A stretch of 64,000 nt of DNA, from the NCBI GenBank assembly GCA_000697355.1, contig JNEN01000833.1, positions 310,001-374,000 on the forward strand, written 5' to 3'. Under the pieces are notes generated by a model. It made no database searches. It had not been told where the DNA came from and saw nothing but the letters and a program-made list of their open reading frames with translations. The first letter of the stretch is position 1; each line of letters begins with the position of its first letter. The position numbers were made by a program, and so were the translations under genes. Shown piece after piece: positions 1-9,884 of this stretch. The stretch is from Syncephalastrum monosporum B8922. Taxonomy: Eukaryota > Mucoromycota > Mucoromycetes > Mucorales > Syncephalastraceae.

Positions 1-763
1 ATAGCTTTTTCTTGGCAAGTGCTACATCTGTTACTGCGTATACAATTGCTGTGTGGTCCTGTCGTGCAGCGAAATGCGCCTCTTTGCACAAAATGGATGA
101 TGTTGATAGTTAACCTTATTCTTTGTGTTTCACAGTTCGATGCGTTCTTTGCATCATATACTGTATGCTTATTTTAGCAGCGTCCCATAAAACAAGTGGT
201 GAGTTTCAAGTTGATGACCTATATTTGATCAGGGAAGTTGACCCAGAGGATGGGTAATTTCTTGTGTTGTGAAGTGTCACAACTGACTACTGCTACTTGT
301 TGCGTAATTTGTACTTCTCGTATCGATGCGAGCCTGCTAACATACTTATTGAGCGAGATCACACGCTCCTTGTACGCTAATCCATTACAGTATATGGAGG
401 CCTAATGTGAGATTGCTGTTGTTTTTGTATGATATGGAGATGCATAAGCAAGTCTGTAACTCTATGTCTGTTCAATGAAGACTATCTCGCGTATAAAGTA
501 GGTTTGCTTGTGCTATTTTGAGCACAGTGATCATTGATGATGTGCGCAGCTGTGGCAGTAGGTCCACTGCAGGCTGGATGATTAGTTAGAGAGCTAGTTG
601 ATAGTCTTTCAGTTCGGGTTATGTAGCGCCACGTGCATAAGAGCCACAGTTGAAAGGACTATGCAGTGGGAAGATGGGTCGAGGTGAAAACATCGGAGTT
701 TATGACGCCGCGTAATGCGCGCGAGGAAGCAGAAGGGCTCTTTTCCATTACTGTTTGATCACC
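1..763. other. Gene-free left edge and CAND1 5' region
   Basis: I see no protein-coding segment with family resemblance and no RNA gene here. The last hundred or so bases before position 764 must contain the CAND1 promoter and leader; no TATA or other named element stands out. Confidence 0.5.
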
Positions 764-1769
764 ATGTCGGGCACGAACGCGTACATGGTTGCCAGTCTTC
801 TTGAGAAGGTAGCGTTGTGTTTTAGCAGTACCGGGAAGCTAACGATTACCCAAGATGGGCAGCGAGGACAGAGATTTTCGCTACATGGCCCTGAATGACT
901 TGACGAATGAGCTCCAGAAAGAAACGTTTGTAAACATGGATTCTATCATTGAAGGCAAAGTCGTACGTGCTGTCCTCAAGCTGATGGGTGACACGAGTGG
1001 CGAGGTGCAGAACTTGACCGTCAAATGGTATGCCTCCCTCTACTTCCACAAGACACCCTTCCTTACCATTTTTTTTTCTCACGTACAGTCTCGGTCCGCT
1101 TGTCAAGCAAATATCCGAAGAACAAACGATAGAAATTGTCAACCACCTGATCTCCCTGGCTGCTGTCAAGAACCAGGAAGAGTTGCGTGGTATCGCTGCT
1201 ATGGGTAAGGGGGAACTTTTGAGACTAGTCTGAAGCTCATCATACTCATCCTACTCTGTCTGTCTAAGGCTTGAAGACCGTCATTGCCGAGGCTGACCCC
1301 GACGTTGGCTCGAATATCTGCTCTCTGGGACTCGGTCGTCTGCTGGAAATGGCCAAGGATGTAAGACACATACGCATACACATATAGATGTATATATGGG
1401 ACTTATGTGGAGAGTCACTGATATCAAACCTTCATACGATGGGGAATAGGGTACCTATGAAATGCAGATGGACACCCTCGATATTCTTGCAGAAATCTTT
1501 GCTCGTTTTGGCGCCCAGCTCGATGCCGACAAGCAACAACAGATCCAGGCCACACTGCTTCCACTCTTGGACCACGTGCGCGCCGCCATTCGCAAGCGGG
1601 TCACGACGGCTATTGGATTCTTTGTTGTCCATATCAATGATGCCTTGTTCTTCCAGCTCATCGACTTTTTGATTTCTCGTCTCCAAACCTCAAATGTCTC
1701 CAGCGAAAAAGCTCGCACGCTCATCCAGTGCTGCGGTGTCTTGAGGTAGTCATTTAATTGAGCACACGA

Positions 1770-1806
<37 letters not shown>

Positions 1807-4800
1807 ACCCAGTGTTTGTTCTTTCTAGCCGATACAGTACGGTCCGCCTCGGAGATGCGTTGGGGAAGCTCATGCCCATCATCCTGCAATACACAACGGA
1901 AGCCGACGAGGATGACGAGCTGCGTGAAATCTGCCTTCAGTCACTCGAGTCGTTTGTCGTTCGCTGCTCAAGCGATATCGAGCCGTATTTGAAACGCATT
2001 ATGGACATTGCTCTGGAATACCTTCGATACGATCCCAACTACGCTGCTGATGACGAGGATGACGAGGATGAAGACATGGAGGACGAGGACGAGGACGATG
2101 AATATGACGACATTGCGTACGTATATCGATAGAGTTTGCGTTTATCTACTCACACCTGAGGCAGTGATTCGGATGACGACGATGACATGTCCTGGAAAGT
2201 GCGACGTTCAGCTACGAAGCTCCTGACGGCCATCATCGACACTCGGTCTGACATGCTGCAACAAATCTACGAGCAGGTAGCGCCTGTCTTGATCGACTGC
2301 TTCAAGGAACGCGAAGAGACCGTGCGCGGGGACATTCTCCAAACGTTCATTGCCCTGCTGCGCCAGACGGTCGTCTATGGTGGCGACGAACCTACCGTTT
2401 CATCCAACCTTTACTTTGACGTTACAGGTTTTGGCGAAGACCTGACGCTGCTCACCGACAAGCAACCGCGCTTGGCGAGTGGGCAGGAGAGGTAAATCCC
2501 CAATAGATATCGAAGAAGCGCGCGCAGCTAAACTGACAATGACAAAAAAAAAGCAAACCCAAGCAGATGCTACGCGATCTGGTCCCCAAGCTGAGCCGTT
2601 CGCTAACCAAGCAACTGTCCTCCAAATCGATGCAGACACGCCAGATCGGCTTCCATTTGTTGTGTGAATTGGTGACAGTCCTCCACGGTGGCCTCGACGA
2701 GCAAGTCGAGCTCTTTATTCCTGCGATTGAGACGTCACTCGCCAGCACGGACTCGGATCATCACCATGTCGCACTGACATCCAACCTCAAGATTGAAGTA
2801 CTGACGTTCCTGCGCCGTCTCTTCCGCACCCATGCGTCGGAACAGCTTCACCCTTACATGTCCAGACTCTGCCCTGCCATCATCACCACCATCTCGGACC
2901 GCTTCTACAAGATCACGTCAGAAGCTTTCTTGCTCTGCATCGAACTGACCAAGGCGATCCGTCCGATCTCCCATAACCGCGAGACCGGTGAATACACAGT
3001 GAAGCCGCTTCACAAGGAATACACGTCTTACGTGGAGGAGATCTTCCGTGCAACGATCAAGACACTGAGCACCAGTGATGTGGATCAGGAAGTCAAGGAG
3101 CGCTCGATTATGTGTCTCGGTACACTTTTGGGCCATGTGAGCGATGTGCTCCAGGAGCAGCAGAAACAAGCTTGGGATATCTTCTTGGAGCGCTTGAAGA
3201 ACGAAGTCACACGTCTCATCAGTGTCCGTACCTTGGCCATCATCTGCCAAAGCCCCGTCGCGGATGGGTCCGAGATGCGCAATGCCTGTTTATCCTCTGT
3301 GGATGAGATTGCCCAGCTGCTGAGAAAGAGTAACCGTGCGCTGCGCATAGCCAGCACCGAATGCCTAAGAATCTTAATCCGACGGTATGACATCCTGATC
3401 CTCGCTCTTTTACAACTTCCCCCCTCACGATATATTGATCTTTCTCCAGGTTCGGCGACCAGATCTCTTCGGAGAGCTACCATACGCTATTGACCGAGCT
3501 CAAACCGCTCATCTCCGACCAGGATCTCCACCTGTTGCCCCTCACGTTGCGCACCACCGAAGCCGTGACGATCAAGAGTCCGCAGGTCCTGGGCGACATC
3601 AAGGAATCCATCCTGCCTGGTCTTTTCCAACTCATCCAGTCACCTCTCCTACAAGGCGCTGCCTTGGACAGTCTGCTCGCGGTCTTTGCTGCTTTGGCCA
3701 AGGCCAGCCCAGATGACTATCACTTTATGATCCGCGGCCTGGTGGACCCGCTCCTGAACGTGCAGACCTCAGGCGTATCAGCAGGTGGCGTCGCTGCCGT
3801 GGCCAATAAACAAGCGGCCCTCACCGTGGCTCAGTGCGTGGCCGTGCTCGCTTCCAATTCGAGCGAAGAGAAACGACAAGAGACCATCCATGTCTTCCTT
3901 GGTTACATCCTGGTATGGCTTTCATTTCGTATGGCTTTCGGGGTTTCGTGGTGCATTGACACACGCTCATTTCTGTAGGATCAAGGAGCCAATGACTCTG
4001 TCAAGTACCTCAGCCTTCTTGCCCTGGGTGAAATAGGCCGTCGCGTGTAAGTGCCATACACGCTCACGGCGTATGCCATGGTAACTAACATTCCTATTAA
4101 TGTATAGGGACTTGAGCTCCAGCCCGAACGTCCAGGAACAGGCACTAGGTTTGTTTGGCTCGCAGTCGGAAGAAGTCAAGTTTGCAGCTGCCTTTGCAGT
4201 GGGCAACATCTGCGTGGGCAACATGGAGCGCTACCTTCCTCTGATCGTGTCCCAAATCAAGGAAGAGCCCAAACGGCGCTACCTGCTCCTCCACTCGCTC
4301 AAGGAGATCATTACGCGGTCCGAAAAGAAGGCAGAGCTCGCCAAGGTATCGGACGATCTCTGGCAGCTGTTGGTGGAAAGCAGCGAGTCCGAGCAAGAGG
4401 AGGGGACGCGTAGCGTCGTGGCTGAATGTCTTGGCAAGCTGGCCCTGACCGAACCGTCCAAATTCTTGCCCGAGCTGCAGAAACGACTGGGACAGCCTTC
4501 GGTCCACGAAAGAGCGGTGGTGGCCACTGCGATCAAATATGCCATTGTGGACCCGACTCAGCAGCACGATTCGCTTTTGGTGCCCATCTTTGCCGAGTTC
4601 CATAACCTATTGCGCGATCAAGATCTGGTAAGAAGGAAAAAGAAGAAGCACGAAGGCGGGCCCGCCCTTCTCAGAAGATTCTAAAAAAGCATGTAGAACG
4701 TGCGTCGGTTGGCACTCCTGACGATGAACTCTGCGGCGCTTCGGAAGCCACATTTGATCAGGAGCGTGCTGAATGAACTGATACCTCTCCTTTACGAGGA

Positions 4801-5536
4801 AACCGTCGTTAAGGAGGAATTGATTCACACGGTCGAAATGGGCCCATTCAAGCACAAGGTCGATGACGGTCTGGAAATTCGCAAGGTAAAAAAAAAAAAA
4901 GCCAGAAAAAGAAAAAAAAAAAGATAGGAAGAGAGGGCTGACCCTTTATTTATGGATCAGGCTGCGTACGAATGCATCTACACCTTGCAGGCGACGTGCC
5001 CTGATAAATTGGACGTCGTGGAGTGCTTGGACCGCATCAAGATCGGTCTAGACGACCAGCACGACATAAAAATGCTGGTGTACCTGATGCTGATTCGTCT
5101 GAGCAAAGTAGCCCCGACTGCCGTTTGCCAGCGTAAGGATTGCCCACACGTACAGAAAAGACAAATATAGCTCACTCTTTCGTGATAGGCTTGGATGACC
5201 TCGTGACTTCTTTCAAGGCGACGCTGGATTTCAAGATGCGCAGTAATGCAGTGAAACAAGAGGTTGAAAAGAATCAGGAACTTGTACGTGCGACGCTTCG
5301 ATGCATCGTCGGATTGGCAGCTATCAGTGATCCTGGTAAGAGAAGAGAAGAAGGAAAAACATAGGAATCAATGATCTGTCATTAACTTGTCGTCTCCAGC
5401 TGTGTCATCACGGTTTGAGGCCTTTGTGAAGGAAATCCGGGCAGGTCCCTTGGGGGAGGAGTACAAGAAGACAGCGGCGGAGGCTGAGAACCGGGAGAAC
5501 CCACGACTGGCGGGTGACTACATGGATCTTTCTTAA
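764..5536 (+). CDS. CAND1: CAND1/TIP120, cullin-associated NEDD8-dissociated protein
   Basis: Fifteen exons: 764-808, 855-1027, 1089-1204, 1269-1360, 1468-1745, 1829-2116, 2165-2491, 2554-3384, 3450-3912, 3979-4046, 4108-4627, 4697-4885, 4961-5132, 5189-5335, 5400-5536. All phases agree and give about 1281 residues; animal CAND1 has about 1230. The product is an all-HEAT-repeat protein that wraps unneddylated cullin-RBX1 and exchanges F-box substrate adaptors on SCF ligases. Family hallmarks are visible in order: the DFR-M-NDLT N-terminus, the acidic loop after YDPNY, DMSWKVRR, FKEREETVR, DPFYKITSEA-like FYKITSEAFL, KERSIMCLG, FLERLKNEVTRL, LLHSLKEII, SVVAECLGKL, and VEMGPFKHKVDDGLEIRKAA near the C-terminus. 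The first exon encodes only 15 residues and the start lies in ACCATGT. The eighth exon begins at 2554, not 2567: only that acceptor keeps the phase. One intron carries a 32-base A tract. The call is very secure; individual splice sites are predicted. Confidence 0.96.
1773..1804 (+). repeat. 32-base poly(A) tract in a CAND1 intron
   Basis: An uninterrupted run of 32 A on the coding strand lies inside the intron 1746-1828, 24 bases before the TTCTTTCTAG acceptor. It is a simple homopolymer. Its length is likely to vary between strains and to be hard to sequence exactly. Confidence 0.9.
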
Positions 5537-6108
5537 CCAAGCGCCTATGCAGCGACATATCTATATGAAATGAATTTTTACTGGAACATCTTGTTTTCTT
5601 TTCTCTCTCTTTATTCTCAATTTGTGAATGATTGGTCAGTCAACGCAAATGTCTGAGCACGTGTAGTTGATATAGCCCTTGCCACCGGCCCCAGAACTCA
5701 AACTTGCATTTTTTTTCTTTTAATGTGCCTTGAATCTGGGTTCTTTCATATTAAGTTTGCATAAAAATATAAGACACAGATTATTTTCACAACTATAGAC
5801 AGGAAGAGCTTATATATAGGAAGAATACGCAGCGAATTGCAAGTTATCGATGCAAGTTCTGACCGTCGATCGAGCAACAAATGCACACGTTTCCAAACGG
5901 AAAGCCCCTCGGTATCCCTTCTTGGTCTGTTTTACTCAAGATCTCTCTCTCTTTCTGTTACTTTGAAGGTCTCCTTTAATGGGGTTCCCCTTCCTGGTAA
6001 CTTGGCAACTCTGCTTTCTTCTTTCTTTCTTCCTCTCTTTTTCTTTCTATCCATACTTATTCTCTCTTTTTTTGTCTTCTCCTTTTCCCTTCCACCTTGC
6101 ACTAAAAA
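5537..6108. other. CAND1-RGS intergenic region with CT-rich leader
   Basis: There is no coding sequence that I can support. From about 5930 to 6095 the + strand is a long C/T-rich tract ending a few bases before the RGS gene ATG. Such pyrimidine leaders recur before several genes in this window and probably mark the core promoter and 5' UTR. Confidence 0.5.
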
Positions 6109-7443
6109 ATGACAGCGTCACCTTGTCCGGCGACATCAGCGACCGCGTCTCGTCGTGGCAGTCTCACGCTGTATGCACACGACACGCGTTTTACGCCCAG
6201 CCGAGCAGGGACAGACGGCCCCCTGAGCGAAAGCTATTACGAGGACGATCACTTTGAAGACAACAGCAGTGCGGATGCCGTCATGATGGCGGTCGATAGC
6301 CCTTTTGACCACATGGCCGCCGTTTCTACTGCGTCAGCGTCAGCGATCGCATTTGCAACAGGGCGGCGTCGATCGTCGTCGTGCAATATCCTCGTGGGAG
6401 GTGCACCGATGCATATGCACAACGGTGCCCCTTCGAGCAGCAACACCACTTTGTATAAAGTCAAACGAAGCCACTCCAGCAAGTCGCCTCTTGTATTTAA
6501 CGACCAAACAGACGTCTCTATCACGGAGATACGAAACGTCGGCCTGAAAGCTATCCTGCAGTCCAAAGTTCCCCTCTGCTATTTTTTATATCATCTACTG
6601 CAAGAATTTAGCTCTGAGAACCTCGTAAGTTGCCCATTGTGATCGATCTACAGTCGTCAAACTCATCTGGTTTCCGTAGTTCTTTTTCATCGAATTGGAG
6701 CAATACGAGTCTTTTTCCTATCTGTCCTTGATTCAGCAACTAGCGACGGCACAGCATATTTATGATACCTATCTCAGCCCTAACAGCCATTTTGAGGTCA
6801 ACATTGACGAGAAAACGCGTCGTGCGGCCGCTGTTGCTCTCCAGGAACGCCGTGTCGTCGAATGCTTTGTCGATGCCAAGAAGGCGGTTTACACCCTCCT
6901 GGAGTCCAGCTTTATGCGCTTTGGCGAGTCGGATACGTGGAATCTCATGATAAGCCAATGCGGTAAGTACAAAGGTTGGGTGGGGTGCATCCAGCAACTG
7001 ACAGACCATTTCATTGTATGTATAAAAAAATAGGGGAAGATACCATTCAGTACGACGCAGAAACACGGGATGCGGCGGTCAATGCACTGTTGTCGTACGT
7101 GGAGCAACGACATGCGATGCTATATACAAACCCACACACGGATGCCCCTCTCTCCATGTGCCACCAGACGGCGAAAAAGCGCCACGAACTGACCAAGTCC
7201 ATGATCCACGAGTTTTGCCGCACGGTCGTAGGGGTCGAATTTAACTACTACAACATATGGTCACCGGATGACGACGACGAGCACGAGCAACTCGATGAAC
7301 TTGACATACAGATGCGTGGACAACTACCACCACAGCGTCCCAGTCAGGAGAAGGCACACCATCACCGATCTCCTTTCAGTCATGTCCTCAAACGGCCGAG
7401 ACCTAAGGAAGTGTTTGATTTCTTGGTCAAAAAGAAAAAGTAA
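6109..7443 (+). CDS. RGS-domain protein, G-alpha GTPase regulator
   Basis: Three exons: 6109-6624, 6680-6962, 7034-7443; about 402 residues. Residues about 1-140 are low-complexity, rich in Ser, Ala and Asp. An RGS fold begins near residue 145: a helix with LKAILQSKVPLCYFLYHLL, then the signature EFSSENLFFFIELEQYE, then AQHIYDTYLSP followed by FEVNIDEKTR, and a last helix SFMRFGESDTWNLM. RGS domains speed GTP hydrolysis on heterotrimeric G-alpha subunits and so end receptor signalling at the plasma membrane. A second segment follows (residues about 265-330) with no domain I can name, then a Lys/Arg-rich tail ending VKKKK. There is no DEP domain, and no membrane segment was seen. The start ATG sits directly after AAAAA behind a pyrimidine-rich leader. 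The family call is strong; the exact fungal subfamily is not resolved. Confidence 0.88.
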
Positions 7444-8242
7444 TCCTGCTTTTGACATACTCTTATATTTCCTTGCATTACATCCGTACTTACTCCAAAA
7501 GCAAACGTCAGCACCAGCACTAGCACGCACATATACACAGTTACATACAGTCCTCACACCATTCACTCACACTAAGACACACACACACACATTACCGCGT
7601 TGTTTTATTTATATTGCAAATGTCTTCCTTCCCCTTATCGCCTTTTCTTTCCTTATTTCCTCTCGTTTTCTTTTTTCCGTTGCGGAACAGAGTTACAATT
7701 CCTCATGCACACTTGCATTCACATCACAGCAATCTAGATAGTTTTCGATCCCTTCCCTGTTTTGATTGTTCTTCCCTTTCCTTTTGATCAGCATAAAGCT
7801 GCTGCTATATATCTTATCATACGAAAACTCCCGTTCACTGACAGTATCACTGTATATAGTTTTACTTGGAGGAGGCTATGTAGCTATGATAAACAGCATG
7901 GTGTGCAGTCTTCGAAGGCACACCTATCTGTGCAGTGTCAATTGATTACAAAGTATGGACAGTATGCGCACTAATATGTAGAAACCCATATCTTTTTATC
8001 GTACTCCGGATCATGTATTTAACCTTTGTCTCTACGTTGTAATTGCTATTGACCATGTACAGAAGCTACAATGTCCATGCGGGTAATACCAAGACCCGGC
8101 TGACACATATTTGACAATGATGAATAGAGTACGTATGTAAGAAAAAGTATTCTGTCTTTGTTTGGAAAGCGAATTGAATGTGGAAGAAAAAGTAGTGTAA
8201 GATAGACTACGTATATGAATACGTCCGGGGAGTCACTTGCAA
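7444..8242. other. Convergent intergenic region, no gene seen
   Basis: This is the 3' side of both flanking genes. It holds a short CA-rich stretch near 7575-7592 and T-rich sequence. The small open frames here have no family resemblance or plausible context, and I annotate none. Confidence 0.5.
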
Positions 8243-8273
8243 TTATTTCTCCCTGACGTTATTGTAAGTGACT
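8231..8273. repeat. 13-bp inverted repeat over the peptide gene stop codon
   Basis: The arms 8231-8243 and 8261-8273 are complementary over 13 bases with a single G-T pairing, separated by 17 bases. The left arm overlaps the first base of the TAA stop (read on the - strand) of the small secreted-peptide gene, so the hairpin would span its last codons and the start of its 3' UTR. Confidence 0.7.
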
Positions 8274-8515
8274 TTCTTGCCTTGCTTGCTGAGCAAGCCG
8301 GTTTGGGTCAGACGGGAGACACCGGAAAGCTGTATAATAAAAGGACGGGAAATCCAGAGGAAGTCAATCTCGATATACCTTGAATGCTAGGCATTTGCAC
8401 TTACGGGGTCACCAGAGTTATCAGAGTCAGGAATGTTATTGCTTCCCTTGACATAAGTATCAGCGAGAGCGGTAGCGACAAGAACAGAGGCGAGGACGAC
8501 GAGAGTGAACTTCAT
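8243..8515 (-). CDS. Small secreted peptide, 65 residues, unknown function
   Basis: Two exons on the - strand: 8405-8515 and 8243-8329, joined across a GTAAGT...ATACAG intron in phase 0, giving 65 residues. The first 18 residues (MKFTLVVLASVLVATALA) form a clean signal peptide with an ALA|D cleavage site. The mature peptide of about 47 residues begins DTYVKGSNNIPDSDNSGDP, is polar and lacks cysteine, and ends with a basic segment GKKVTYNNVREK. An upstream ATG in frame adds a hydrophobic stretch, but the downstream ATG starts a canonical signal peptide and is preferred. I do not recognise the family. Lack of Cys makes a classical defensin or Cys-rich effector unlikely. It shares a region of about 310 bases with VPS29, transcribed in the other direction. 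Confidence 0.6.
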
Positions 8516-8824
8516 ACTTTTGGTTTGGTTGATTGGTATTAGAAACGTGTAGATAAAAGGAAGATAATAGAAGATGAAGAAGCAGCACAAGTCAGGGTTT
8601 TAAGTACCTTATCGTAAATGAGGGAAATTAGACTCCCTATGCTATGCAGGCGATCCTTTCAAAAAAGAGAAAAAGTAAAGGGGAGCTTAGGAGACAAGAC
8701 TTTCTAAAACGGTGTCATGCTGATTTAGGTGTCCGCTCGGTGCAAGGACGTGCGTAGATTATGTACAGACAGCACTGTGCTTTTCTCACTCTGTACAAGA
8801 GCACATACAATAGATATACATATT
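8516..8824. promoter_or_regulatory. Shared divergent promoter region, peptide gene and VPS29
   Basis: About 310 bases separate two divergently transcribed starts, so both promoters must lie here or overlap the flanking 5' ends. No specific binding site is called. Confidence 0.4.
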
Positions 8825-9710
8825 ATGGTAGTATGTATACTTTCCCGAGCGGTTTCCTGTACTGACTGCATCTTCTTCTTTTCTTTTCTCTTGGTTTATG
8901 AATAGCTGGTTCTTGTCATCGGTGACATTCACATTCCTCATCGCGTGCACGATTTGCCGCTCAAATTCAAAAAGCTCCTGGTAACAAGCTTCACGACGAA
9001 CCCCGATTCCCTTCGCCTCCTTATCGCTTCTCTGTGCGTGTCTCCTTACTTACACGGATGGGCTCGTGCCTTAGGTCCCGGGCAAGATACAACAAATCAT
9101 ATGCACCGGCAATATCTGCGACAAGGAGACCCTCGACTACCTGCGCACCATTGCAGGCGACATCCACGTCGTGCGAGGTGACTTTGATGAGGCACGTATC
9201 CCGGCTGTCATTAGGAGAGGAAGAGGGGCATTGTAAGCTCATGGCGTCTATTGCACAGAATACGAGCTTTCCGCAGAGTAAAGTGGTGACGCACGGGAGT
9301 GTGCGGGTGGGTGTGCTGCACGGCCACCAAGTGATCCCGTGGGGCGACCCCGAGTCGCTCGACTTCACGGCCCGGCAGATGGAAGTCGACGTCCTGCTCA
9401 CCGGCCATACCCACCGTTTCGAGGCCTTTGAGAGCAACGGCAAGTTCTTCATCAACCCCGGCAGTGCCACCGGCGCCTATTCTTCTACTCCTGATAACAC
9501 GCAAGTGGCCTCCTCGCTACCGTTTCCTTGCTACGTCTTGCTCACTCATGTCTTTGCTCCCTTTTGAACCACAGCGATCCCATACCCTCCTTTGTTCTCA
9601 TGGATATCCAGGGCACCGTCGTCGTCTCGTATGTCTACAAGCTGATCGATGGCGAAGTCAAGGTCGAGAAACTCGAATACCGGAAAGGCGAATCAGGCGA
9701 TGTCTTGTAA
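8825..9710 (+). CDS. VPS29: VPS29, retromer subunit
   Basis: Five exons: 8825-8827 (ATG alone), 8906-8980, 9075-9191, 9259-9500, 9575-9710; 190 residues, against about 182 in animals. VPS29 is the calcineurin-like phosphoesterase-fold subunit of the cargo-recognition retromer trimer, on endosomes. The sequence shows [89 protein letters not shown] and [10 protein letters not shown], all at the expected places. A first exon holding only the initiator codon is also known in animal VPS29. Two introns start with GC instead of GT: 9192 (after DFDE) and 9501 (GCAAGT). No GT donor nearby keeps the frame, so both are taken as GC-AG introns. The gene call is very secure; the single-codon first exon is inferred. 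Confidence 0.95.
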
Positions 9711-9884
9711 CAAAAAAAGAAGAAAAATTAATCGTTGATGATAATACACGTGAGGCGACGCGTCGAAAGTATAATATATTAGTGAGGTGCGGGAAATAGA
9801 AGGGGGGATAAGGTGTGGCAAGTGCGGGGGATATGAATAGCCGCGTCTGGTAAGTAAGTATGAGGTTGAAGAGGAGATCGTTGT

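Noticed and set aside
2567..3384. Alternative CAND1 exon start at the ATG at 2567
   Set aside because: Joining there breaks the phase from exon 2165-2491; the acceptor before 2554 restores it and adds expected residues.
7762..7974. 70-codon + strand frame after the RGS gene
   Set aside because: Composition is that of random A/T-rich sequence; no splice partner or family.
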